64,000 nucleotides of DNA from Clostridiales bacterium COT073_COT-073 (GTDB taxonomy: Bacteria; Bacillota; Clostridia; Lachnospirales; Vallitaleaceae), in the NCBI GenBank assembly GCA_003858485.1, contig RQYD01000005.1:62001-126000 (forward strand), written 5' to 3'. Shown one piece after another: positions 54,810-63,359 of this stretch; within the stretch, counting starts at the first letter, position 1, and every line of letters starts with the position of its first letter. The notes beneath the pieces were generated by a model, which ran no database searches, was not told where the DNA came from, and saw nothing but the letters and a program-made list of their open reading frames with translations. A program made the translations under genes and the position numbers.

Positions 54810-56279
54810 ATGTATTATAAACACGATCCTAAATTTCCGGATGATTTTTTATGGGGCGCCAGTTCTGCTGCCTGGCAAGTAGAGGGAGGGACTTTAGAAG
54901 ATGGCAGAACACAGGCAATCATTGATTTGAATTCGAAAACAAAACAACCATTTGCCGACAATTCAATTGCAGCAGGACATTACTATCACTACAAACAGGA
55001 TGTTGCTTTAATGGCGGAGTGTGGTTTTAGTTCTTATCGTTTTTCCCTGTCCTGGTCAAGAATCATTCCTGCTGAAGATCACAAAATAAATCCTAAAGGA
55101 ATTCAATTTTATAATAACTTAATTGATGAATTGCTAAAAAATAATATTACACCAATTGTTACATTATATCACTATGATATGCCATGCTGGATAGAGAAAA
55201 AATATGGTGGATGGTTAAATAGGGCAGTAATTGATGAGTTTGAATACTTTTGCAGAGTATGCTTTAAAGAATTTGGTGATAGAGTAAAATACTGGCTGTC
55301 AATTAATGAACAAAATATGCAGATTGTTTATGGACATTGGTTGGGAATATCAAAAGGATGTACCAATTGGTTTGAACAAAAGTGGCAAATTAATCATATC
55401 ATGAATTTATGCCATGCCAAAGCGGTAATTGCTTGTCATGAAATGGTTGAAAACGGAAAAATTGGTCCCGTCCCCGGGATGGTGCCGATTTATCCAGAAA
55501 CATGTAAACCAATGGATCAAATTGCGGCAATGAATGCAGAAGAATTTACAGAAAAAATTTGGAATGACACATATGTATATCGTTCTTACAGCAACTTTTT
55601 GCAAAATTACTGGAAAAATAATAAGATTGATATTGGTATGGAGTCGGGAGATGAGGAATTAATGGCAAAAGCCCAAATAGATTTTTTTGCAGTTAATTGC
55701 TACAGAAGTAATACGGCTAAAGATGCATTGCCAGAAGCAGAAGCCAAAGAATATTTATTAAATAAAAAAGGGCAAAAAGGTGAACTACAATTTCCAACTA
55801 ATCCAGGTGAATTTGCCCTGACTAAAAATCCATTTGTTGAAACAAATGATTGGGATTGGGAAATTGATCCATCAGCCCTTAGATATACTTTACGTTACAT
55901 GTGGAACCACTATCGTTTGCCAATGATTATAACAGAAAATGGATTCGGGATGCATGAATCCGTAGCTGATGATGGGAGAGTTCATGACCAGGCACGAATA
56001 GACTTTTTGAGAGATAATATTTATCAAGTTGGTTTGGCGATTGAAGATGGTTGTGAGGTGTGGGGATATAATCCATGGTCTTTTACAGATTTATTATCGA
56101 CCGGAAACGGAATGGCCAAGCGATATGGTTTAGTGTATATTGATGTCACCGATGACCAATTAAATAATGTTCAAAGCGCGAAAGAGCTGGAGTTAAAAAG
56201 AATTAAAAAGGATTCTTTTTATTGGTATTCAAAACTAATTAAGTCAAATGGATCAGATTGGGGAAAGGAGATGAATTAG
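54810..56279 (+). CDS. 6-phospho-beta-glucosidase, GH1 family
   Basis: This 489-residue GH1 enzyme has FLWGASSAAWQVEGG, acid/base Glu in INEQN and nucleophile Glu in IITENGFG (about residue 379). It is a paralogue of the enzyme at 26978-28405. It stands before an EIIBC permease gene, so it cleaves the phosphorylated beta-glucoside that permease imports. Ribosome site GAAGGAGGT. Confidence 0.93.
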   Translation: MYYKHDPKFPDDFLWGASSAAWQVEGGTLEDGRTQAIIDLNSKTKQPFADNSIAAGHYYHYKQDVALMAECGFSSYRFSLSWSRIIPAEDHKINPKGIQFYNNLIDELLKNNITPIVTLYHYDMPCWIEKKYGGWLNRAVIDEFEYFCRVCFKEFGDRVKYWLSINEQNMQIVYGHWLGISKGCTNWFEQKWQINHIMNLCHAKAVIACHEMVENGKIGPVPGMVPIYPETCKPMDQIAAMNAEEFTEKIWNDTYVYRSYSNFLQNYWKNNKIDIGMESGDEELMAKAQIDFFAVNCYRSNTAKDALPEAEAKEYLLNKKGQKGELQFPTNPGEFALTKNPFVETNDWDWEIDPSALRYTLRYMWNHYRLPMIITENGFGMHESVADDGRVHDQARIDFLRDNIYQVGLAIEDGCEVWGYNPWSFTDLLSTGNGMAKRYGLVYIDVTDDQLNNVQSAKELELKRIKKDSFYWYSKLIKSNGSDWGKEMN

Positions 56280-56280
56280 T

Positions 56281-57669
56281 ATGGCGAAAAATTATATGCT
56301 CATGTGTGAAGAAATCGTTAAAAAATGTGGTGGTTTGGAAAATATTGCCAGTGTCAGCCATTGTATGACCCGACTGAGATTACAATTAAAAGATGTCGAT
56401 AAATTTCAAACAGAAGATATTAAAAAAATCGCCGGAGTATTAAATGTAGTTGTCCAAAATGGAGAACACCAAATCGTCATTGGCCAGGATGTTCCCAACT
56501 TATATGCAGAATTTCAAAAACTGGATGGAATTAAGTCAGAAGGATTGGTTGAAGATGCAGAAACATTTCGTGAAGATATCAAGAAATCTCCTAAAAATAT
56601 TCTGTCTGTGATTATGACATTTATTGGTGGTACTTTCTCACCGGTTATCCCGGTTTTGATTGCCGGTGGATTGGCCGGAGCAGTACTGACGCTGTTGACC
56701 AATTTTTTTGGAGTAGCACCGGAATCAGGAACTTACCGGGTAATTTATGGAATCAATCAAGCTACATTTTATTTTTTACCAGTATTTATAGGTTTTTCGG
56801 CAGCTACCCGATTAAAATCAAATGGCTATTTGGGGGCGTTTTTGGGGGTAATCCTTTTATATTCGGGGATTAATAATGTAGAAGATTTATCATTTTTTGG
56901 AATTCCGATCACTCAAGTAGCCTATAATTCAACGGTATTTCCAGTAATTTTGGGCGTTTTATTTATGTCGGTGATATATAAGACTTTACAAAAATATATT
57001 CCAACAGTGCTAAAAACCATTTTTGTTCCACTACTGACTATGCTGATAACAGTGCCGGTGACTTTATTGGTTCTTGGACCAATTGGCGGTATCTTTGGAA
57101 CTTGGCTGGCAGATGGTGTTTTTGCAATTTATCGTACGGTTCCGGCATTAGCAGTTATGATTATTGGCATAACTACACCATTGATGGTGTTTTTTGGAAT
57201 GAATAATGCAACTTATCCAGTTTGTTTTGCTTTATTGGCGGAAGTTGGTTCAGATCCTCTGATTTGCACAGGTATGGCTCCAGCCAATGTAGCAGTTGGT
57301 GGAGCATGTCTGGCGGCTGCGTTGATTTCAAAAGAAATTAGTGAAAAGTCGATTTCCATTTCGGCTGGAATTACAGCACTTTGTGGCATTACCGAACCAG
57401 GAGTATATGGTGTCTTATTCCCTAAAACCTATCCATTGATTGGAGCAATGATAGGTGGTGGAATTGGTGGTTTATTGGCCGGCTTCTTGGGAATGACGCA
57501 ATTTGTGCTTTCCACTCCGGGATTTATTTCCTTGCCAGCCTATATTAATCCAGATGGTAGCAGTGGCAATTTGATTATAGCTTTGGTTGTCATGTTCGTT
57601 GCTTTAATTGTTTCATTTATTTGTACATATATTTTAGGTAAGAAGCTGGCTAAAAAATTGGAAAAATAA
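56281..57669 (+). CDS. PTS beta-glucoside-type EIIBC permease
   Basis: This 462-residue protein has a IIB domain (about 1-90, phosphorylated Cys in SHCMTRLRLQL) and a IIC domain with about ten helices and the GITEPGVYG motif near residue 365. Unlike BglP-type proteins it has no C-terminal IIA domain, so it must borrow a Glc-type IIA from elsewhere. It starts one base after the GH1 stop, behind AAAGGAGATG. Confidence 0.93.
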   Translation: MAKNYMLMCEEIVKKCGGLENIASVSHCMTRLRLQLKDVDKFQTEDIKKIAGVLNVVVQNGEHQIVIGQDVPNLYAEFQKLDGIKSEGLVEDAETFREDIKKSPKNILSVIMTFIGGTFSPVIPVLIAGGLAGAVLTLLTNFFGVAPESGTYRVIYGINQATFYFLPVFIGFSAATRLKSNGYLGAFLGVILLYSGINNVEDLSFFGIPITQVAYNSTVFPVILGVLFMSVIYKTLQKYIPTVLKTIFVPLLTMLITVPVTLLVLGPIGGIFGTWLADGVFAIYRTVPALAVMIIGITTPLMVFFGMNNATYPVCFALLAEVGSDPLICTGMAPANVAVGGACLAAALISKEISEKSISISAGITALCGITEPGVYGVLFPKTYPLIGAMIGGGIGGLLAGFLGMTQFVLSTPGFISLPAYINPDGSSGNLIIALVVMFVALIVSFICTYILGKKLAKKLEK

Positions 57670-57702
57670 CACCGAAAAGGAATTCGTAAAGGAAAATACC
57701 AA

Positions 57703-57800
57703 GGGGCTGCTGCAAAAATAAAGATTTCACACAAGATATGAGGTAAATTAGAAGAACTTTACCTTATTCTTGTGTGAAAATTTTAAAATGCAACAGCCCC
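57703..57800 (+). repeat. Long-hairpin element, copy B
   Basis: GGGGCTGCTGCA (57703-57714) pairs with TGCAACAGCCCC (57789-57800). Inside are perfect stems TTTCACACAAGA/TCTTGTGTGAAA and AGGTAAA/TTTACCT. It is the sister of 43166-43267; the paired arms differ between copies yet stay paired. It may double as a terminator for the EIIBC operon. Confidence 0.8.
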
Positions 57801-57815
57801 CTTAATTATTTATTC

Positions 57816-58004
57816 ACCCAACTTTCCCACAGTTTTTTTTGGCTCTATCCCGCTTCAGGGAGCGGGCACATATTACCCATTTTCGCCACTTACTTTGTAG
57901 GATGGCTTGCGGTTACATACCGCTTTCGCACTTTTCTGCGAAAAGATGCTTCCGCGGCACACGCCATAAAAAAGACTGTTCCAGGGAACGTAGGAAAGTT
58001 GAGT
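57816..58004 (+). repeat. MITE-like dispersed element, best-preserved copy
   Basis: This 189-bp element has terminal inverted repeats ACCCAACTTTCCCAC (57816-57830) and GTAGGAAAGTTGAGT (57990-58004), 13 of 15 complementary. A CCCGCT/AGCGGG hairpin near the left end and the GGATGGCTTGCGGTTACATA block match the 43.4-kb copy. The right end abuts and supplies part of the stop codon of the converging MFS gene. Confidence 0.8.
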
Positions 58005-59263
58005 TATTCATTAATTGCTTTGGGGCGTGAGTTAAAGTCAACTTTTGACAGGAAGAACAGGCCTAAAATAAATAGAGGAATTAAGCTTAAAACACCAATT
58101 CTGGTATTATTGGTCAGTTGCCCAACACCGCCTACAATCATCGGACCGAGGGCAGCGGAGAATTTGCCGAAGATACTGAAAAAACCGAAAAATTCCGCCG
58201 AGTTTTCTTTGGGGATCAATTTGCCGAAAGAAGAACGGGAAATTGCCTGGATTCCTCCCTGCTGAGTGCCAACCAAAATTGCCAGCAGCCAAAAATGAAA
58301 TGGAGTTGACATCAAATAGCCAATATAAGTGATTATAATATAAACGGAAATCGCAATAAATAAAAGAGTTTTGGCCGATACTTTATTAACCACATGACCA
58401 AAAATAATGGCAGATGGAAAAGCTACTACTTGTACCGCCAGCAAAGCGATCATTAAAGTATTTTTGTCAATCCCAATGACACTGGCATAGACTGTGGCCA
58501 TGCTGATAATGGTATGGACACCGTCAATATAAAAGAAATAGGCTACCAGAAAAAGCACGACATTACGATAGAGGTGAATTTTCTTTAAAGTGTTAAAAAG
58601 TCGGCTCAGGGAAGAACGAATGGGGTGCTTTTCCGGCTCCACATAGTATTGCTGATCGACATTTTTTAATATTGGAAAAGAGAAAACCAGCCACCAGACA
58701 GCAGTTAAAATAAAGGATAATTGAGTAGCCAGCATAGTGGTCAAACCAAGGGCTTCGGCTTTCATGATAATACCAATGCAGATTAAAAAAGGAATACAGC
58801 TGCCAATATAACCAAAGGCAAAGCCGTAAGTGGAAACTTTATCATATTTATCTTCTGTAGTAGCATCGGTCAGGAAAGAATCATAAAATAAATTGCTGCC
58901 CGAAAATCCAAGAACGGAAAAGACATAGATGGTTAAACATAAAATATAATTATTCTCTTGAACTAAAGATAAAGCCGCAGTTGAAAGCAGACCGATGGCC
59001 AAAAAGATGGTGAAAAACTTTTTCTTAAAACCCTTATAGTCAGCAATTGTGCCTAAAATTGGAGCAAGCAGGGCAACAATAATGGTAGCAATGGTATTTG
59101 AGTAGCCCCAATAAGCCTGAGTTTGGGCAGCTGGTAAGTTTTTAGCAGCAACGGTGGTGTAAAAAATTGGTAAAATAGTGGAAGTAACTGCCAGGGAGTA
59201 AGCAGAATTTGCCCAATCATAGGTAATCCAACTTAATTCCTTTTTGGTGAATTTGGTTTTCAT
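58004..59263 (-). CDS. MFS transporter, UMF1/Atg22-like family
   Basis: This 419-residue protein has about 12 membrane helices. The N-terminal ELSWITYDWANSAYSLAVTSTILPIFY is the hallmark of the UMF1 family, related to yeast Atg22. Other family segments are GTIADYKGFKKKF, YDSFLTDAT and GGIQAISRSSFGKLIPKENSAEFFGF. Bacterial substrates are unknown, with amino-acid efflux the analogy from yeast. The stop codon is shared with the edge of the repeat at 57816-58004. Confidence 0.9.
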   Translation of the reverse strand: MKTKFTKKELSWITYDWANSAYSLAVTSTILPIFYTTVAAKNLPAAQTQAYWGYSNTIATIIVALLAPILGTIADYKGFKKKFFTIFLAIGLLSTAALSLVQENNYILCLTIYVFSVLGFSGSNLFYDSFLTDATTEDKYDKVSTYGFAFGYIGSCIPFLICIGIIMKAEALGLTTMLATQLSFILTAVWWLVFSFPILKNVDQQYYVEPEKHPIRSSLSRLFNTLKKIHLYRNVVLFLVAYFFYIDGVHTIISMATVYASVIGIDKNTLMIALLAVQVVAFPSAIIFGHVVNKVSAKTLLFIAISVYIIITYIGYLMSTPFHFWLLAILVGTQQGGIQAISRSSFGKLIPKENSAEFFGFFSIFGKFSAALGPMIVGGVGQLTNNTRIGVLSLIPLFILGLFFLSKVDFNSRPKAINE

Positions 59264-59346
59264 TGAGAAGCCTCCTTTTTATAACCATAAGCATAAATAG
59301 CGATCAGCTATATTACAGGTCAGCCTTTTAAAGCAAAAGCATAACC

Positions 59347-60951
59347 TTATTTAAAGAGAGAAATAGGATCTCTCTCCCAAAATGAGTTAGGATTGACATA
59401 ATATCCATGAACAATAGTTGCGTATGTAAAAGCCGGATTGGGTAAAATATCAGTTCGGTCAGAACTGCCGATCTTTTGCTTGGCAAAAATATAACTTCCC
59501 GGTTTGATCAGGACTTCTGACATCCCGCCCAGCAAACTAAAGAGGCCAAGACCATGGTCAATAATCAAACTGTAACCCAGTTCCGGATTATGATTGACTA
59601 CCCGGACAATGCCATTGGCCGGTGAGTAAATATCAAAGTTTCCGTTGGCTGAATATGGAATACGCTGATACTGATAGCGGAGATCTCTATAAGTATATAT
59701 TTGCCCATATACAGCCGTTCCGGGAGCAGCTGTGGGAAAAAGAAAATTTCCGGTCCATAGTTTTTCATCAGCCGAAGATAAATTCTTGGTTTGTATAAGC
59801 TGCTGATAATATTCGTCCTGCGATTGTTCGATTATATATTTTTCAAATTGTTTTTTGCCAGCTGTCAAAGCTGATATTTTATTTGCCGATACATTTAAGC
59901 TTTCTTTTTGGCGAAGGGTTTCAGAGCTATTGCTGCCAATAATGTGGACTTCATATTCGCCGGCTTCAGAATCAATGGGAATTGGCAGCAGACCATAATA
60001 TTTTTGATTAATTAAGGTCAAGGGAATTTCTTTTTCCCATAAATCAGAAGCAACAGTTACCCGGCCATTAGGATCATAATTTTCAACAGAAATGGCTGCA
60101 ACCATGCCTGAATTGGCAAAAGAATCCACTTTGACTTTGGGTGGATAATTAACTTCCAGCTGAAATTGGTATTTTAGGGTTGCTTTGTATGGCAGCACCG
60201 GATTAGACCAAATTGCCTCAATTTCATAATAATAATTTCCTTCCCCAACCGGAATGCTGATTTGCTCTGAAGTTAGTTGCCGGCGGTTTTCGATCATGTT
60301 TTCTGCCGAGCGGATACTTTCATAAATTTCATCCGGTTGTTTTTCAGGAAAACGGTAAGTCAATATAAATTCAGAATCAGTGACAATATAATTGGTCGAT
60401 TGTTCTTGCTCTTTATTGATTTTGTATGATAAAAAATTATTCTGGTAGGTTTCATAATTCCAGGTTCCGTTAACCGAATATTTTACATCAATATTGTTTA
60501 ATAAAAATTCCGCAGTCGGAGCATAATTTTTTTTGAAAATAACATTAAAATAACCTGTTTCAATAATTTGATGAAAATCCGATTGACTGACCGCATAGAT
60601 ATGTTGCTGATTTTGCAAAAAAGCAATATCTTTTTCAAAATCAAAAGATAAACGATAAATATCGGTTAAAGTTTTTTCGGAAAAGAGTTGCAGAGAAAAA
60701 GTATTGGGCAAATTCTGCAAAACTACATGATCATCAATTTGACTGAAAGAAAAAGTGTTGCTGAAAACAGTTAAAAACAACTGTAATTGTTCCGGATTTA
60801 AATTGTCTGTCAGGATAAATTCACCTAAGTGACTGTGCGGAAAATTAAGAGGCGTAAAACGAATGGAAGTGGTCGGTAAAGGCTCAGTTTTAGCAGTGCA
60901 GGCAACCAGAAATAACCCTAAAAAAACTACTAAAATAAAGTTTCGCCGCAT
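59347..60951 (-). CDS. Lipoprotein with degenerate LytM/M23 domain
   Basis: This 534-residue protein has a lipoprotein signal (LVAC at about 18), a long beta-rich middle (about 30-370) and a C-terminal domain of the M23/LytM fold (about 410-530: FDIYSPANGIVRVVN, LGYSLIIDHGLGLFSLLGG, VLIKPGSYIFAKQKIG). The zinc site is lost: only the Asp of HxxxD remains, the catalytic YGH is LGG, and the HxH triplet is absent. It is therefore probably a non-enzymatic cell-wall binding or amidase-activating protein, as with EnvC or SpoIIQ. Confidence 0.82.
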   Translation of the reverse strand: MRRNFILVVFLGLFLVACTAKTEPLPTTSIRFTPLNFPHSHLGEFILTDNLNPEQLQLFLTVFSNTFSFSQIDDHVVLQNLPNTFSLQLFSEKTLTDIYRLSFDFEKDIAFLQNQQHIYAVSQSDFHQIIETGYFNVIFKKNYAPTAEFLLNNIDVKYSVNGTWNYETYQNNFLSYKINKEQEQSTNYIVTDSEFILTYRFPEKQPDEIYESIRSAENMIENRRQLTSEQISIPVGEGNYYYEIEAIWSNPVLPYKATLKYQFQLEVNYPPKVKVDSFANSGMVAAISVENYDPNGRVTVASDLWEKEIPLTLINQKYYGLLPIPIDSEAGEYEVHIIGSNSSETLRQKESLNVSANKISALTAGKKQFEKYIIEQSQDEYYQQLIQTKNLSSADEKLWTGNFLFPTAAPGTAVYGQIYTYRDLRYQYQRIPYSANGNFDIYSPANGIVRVVNHNPELGYSLIIDHGLGLFSLLGGMSEVLIKPGSYIFAKQKIGSSDRTDILPNPAFTYATIVHGYYVNPNSFWERDPISLFK

Positions 60952-60974
60952 AAATACTCCCTCCTCTTTGATTC

Positions 60975-61003
60975 ATTATACTGGGTTTTGATAGGAAAAA
61001 CAA
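60975..61003 (-). promoter_or_regulatory. Promoter of the LytM-like lipoprotein gene
   Basis: On the minus strand TTGTTT (61003-60998) and TATAAT (60980-60975) have a 17-bp spacer, 24 bases before the start codon. Confidence 0.7.
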
Positions 61004-61088
61004 TAAAAAGATTGAAAAAAATATAAAATGTTGTAAAATATGATATTAAGAGTTGTGGGCAACTTTATATTTTATTTCATCTTTATTA

Positions 61089-61117
61089 TTGAAAAGCGTC
61101 TGATAATATAGTAAAAT
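61089..61117 (+). promoter_or_regulatory. gltX promoter
   Basis: TTGAAA at 61089-61094 and TAAAAT at 61112-61117 have a 17-bp spacer, 30 bases before the start. No T-box features are present. Confidence 0.6.
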
Positions 61118-61147
61118 AATTAAAATTACAGAAGAGAGGAACAAAAA

Positions 61148-62614
61148 ATGGAGAATAAAAAAATCAGAACACGGTTTGCGCCAAGTCCAACCGGTAGAAT
61201 GCATGTCGGCAATCTTAGAACAGCGTTGTATGCTTATTTAATTGCCAAACATGGTGGCGGCGATTTTTTGCTGAGAATTGAAGATACGGATCAGGTCAGG
61301 CAAATGGAGGGGGCACTTGAAATAATTTATCGGACCATGGATTTTGCCGGATTAAAGCATGATGAAGGACCGGATAAAGATGGCGGCTACGGACCTTATG
61401 TCCAAAGTGACAGACAAAAGGCCGGAATTTATTTAAAGTATGCCAAAGAATTAGTTGAAAAAGGCGAGGCATATTATTGTTTTTGTGATGAAGAGCGTCT
61501 GGAAAAAATGAAGGCTGAGCAGGAAGCTGAAAAAGGTGTGTATCGCTATGATAAGCATTGCCTGCATTTGAGCAAAGAAGAAATAGAAAATAATTTAAAA
61601 GCCGGAAAACCCTATGTTATTCGCCAAAATAATCCAAGCGAAGGAACTACCACTTTTTCCGATGTGATTTTTGGTGATATCACAGTACCTAATAGTGAAT
61701 TGGAAGATATGATTTTAATTAAATCGGATGGTTATCCGACTTATAATTTTGCCAATGTGGTTGATGATCACTTAATGGAGATCAGCCATGTGGTTCGTGG
61801 AAATGAATATTTATCCAGCTCACCCAAATATAACCGCCTGTATCAGGCATTTGGCTGGGAAGTGCCAACTTATGTGCATGTGCCGCTGATTACGGATGAA
61901 AATCATCAAAAATTAAGCAAACGTTTGGGCCATTCCTCATATGAAGATTTATTGGAAAAAGGCTTTTTAAATGAAGCAATTATTAACTTTGTAGCTTTAT
62001 TGGGCTGGAGTCCGAAAGATGAAAATGAAATTTTATCTTTACCGGAATTGGTGGAGCAATTTGATTATCATCAAATTAAAAAATCACCAGCCGTTTTTGA
62101 CATGCAAAAATTTCGCTGGTTGAACAGTGAGTATATTAAAAAACTGTCAGACGAGGAATTTTATCAAAAAGTAGAACCGATGCTGAAGCAGTACTTTGCC
62201 GGGCAGCCGGAACTGGACTTGCCGTTTATGGCAGCTTTGGCTAAGACCAGAGTAGAAACCTTAAATGATACTACCGATTTATTGGCTTTCTTTAAAGAGA
62301 TGCCGGAGTTTGATCCATCAATTTACACACATAAAAAGATGAAAACTAATCCGGAAGTGGCACTGGATATGTTGGAAAAAATTGAACCAGTGCTGGAAAC
62401 CATTGCAGACTGGAGCCAGGAAAATATTCATGATACAGTGATGGCTTATTTGCAGGAAAATGAAATAAAAACCGGAATGATGTTATGGCCCCTGCGAATT
62501 GCAGTATCCGGACAGGAATCAACACCGGGGGGAGCTTTTGAAATTTTGAAAATTTTGGGAAAAAAGGAAGCCATTCAGCGGGTCAAAAATTCAATTGCCC
62601 GTTTGCGCAATTGA
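61148..62614 (+). CDS. gltX: Glutamate-tRNA ligase
   Basis: This 488-residue class I synthetase has [19 protein letters not shown] (HIGH-type motif HVGN), the zinc-ligand pattern YCFC with KHC about 25 residues later, LLRIEDTD, and the KMSKS variant KLSKRLG near residue 258. It charges tRNA-Glu, and tRNA-Gln too if the organism uses GatCAB; GatCAB genes are not in the window. Confidence 0.97.
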   Translation: MENKKIRTRFAPSPTGRMHVGNLRTALYAYLIAKHGGGDFLLRIEDTDQVRQMEGALEIIYRTMDFAGLKHDEGPDKDGGYGPYVQSDRQKAGIYLKYAKELVEKGEAYYCFCDEERLEKMKAEQEAEKGVYRYDKHCLHLSKEEIENNLKAGKPYVIRQNNPSEGTTTFSDVIFGDITVPNSELEDMILIKSDGYPTYNFANVVDDHLMEISHVVRGNEYLSSSPKYNRLYQAFGWEVPTYVHVPLITDENHQKLSKRLGHSSYEDLLEKGFLNEAIINFVALLGWSPKDENEILSLPELVEQFDYHQIKKSPAVFDMQKFRWLNSEYIKKLSDEEFYQKVEPMLKQYFAGQPELDLPFMAALAKTRVETLNDTTDLLAFFKEMPEFDPSIYTHKKMKTNPEVALDMLEKIEPVLETIADWSQENIHDTVMAYLQENEIKTGMMLWPLRIAVSGQESTPGGAFEILKILGKKEAIQRVKNSIARLRN

Positions 62615-62677
62615 TAAAAGCCGATAAATAAAGTAGTCTGGAAATAATAACTTTAGCTGATAGTATTGGAGTAGGAA

Positions 62678-63349
62678 ATGAAGCAAATATTTCATAATGA
62701 CTGGCAGGAAATACTGGAACCGGAATTAGAAAAACCATATTATCAGAAATTGCGAACATATTTGATCAGTGAATATCGCAGTCGTAAAATTTTTCCGCCA
62801 ATGGATCAGATATATTCGGCCTTTCATAAAACTGCTTATCAGGATGTAAAAGTTTTGATTTTGGGTCAGGATCCTTACTTTAACGATAAACAGGCCAATG
62901 GTTTAGCTTTTAGTGTATCAAAAGAAGTAGAGATACCGCCATCTTTGGTTAATATTTACAAAGAACTGGAAGATGATTTAGGGATTGCTCCGGCTGATCA
63001 TGGTGATCTAAGTGCCTGGGCAGATCAAGGAGTACTGCTGCTGAATGCGGTATTAACAGTCAGGGCTTATCAGGCAGCTTCTCATCGGGGAGTTGGCTGG
63101 GAGGAATTTACTACTGAAGTGATCCGAAAGTTGAATCAGCGGGAAAAACCTTTGGTTTTTATTTTATGGGGTAATGATGCCCGTCGCAAAAAGAGCCTGA
63201 TTACCAATCGTCAGCATTTGATTTTGGAATCACCGCATCCGTCACCACTATCATCATATCGCGGATTTTTTGGCTCTAAGCCCTTTAGCAAAACCAATGA
63301 CTTTTTGAAAAAGCATGGTCAAACACAGATTGACTGGGTGATCAGATAG
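62678..63349 (+). CDS. ung: Uracil-DNA glycosylase, family 1
   Basis: This 223-residue enzyme excises uracil from DNA. It has motif GQDPY with the catalytic Asp (about residue 68), LLLNAVLTVR, ILWGNDARRKK and the minor-groove loop HPSPLSSYRGFFGSKPF with the catalytic His. The usual GQDPYHGPGQAHGL is GQDPYFNDKQANGL here, so the residues after the tyrosine are atypical. No signal of inactivation otherwise. Its start lacks a strong ribosome site (GGAGTAGGAA). Confidence 0.93.
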   Translation: MKQIFHNDWQEILEPELEKPYYQKLRTYLISEYRSRKIFPPMDQIYSAFHKTAYQDVKVLILGQDPYFNDKQANGLAFSVSKEVEIPPSLVNIYKELEDDLGIAPADHGDLSAWADQGVLLLNAVLTVRAYQAASHRGVGWEEFTTEVIRKLNQREKPLVFILWGNDARRKKSLITNRQHLILESPHPSPLSSYRGFFGSKPFSKTNDFLKKHGQTQIDWVIR

Positions 63350-63359
63350 GAGGATGGCA

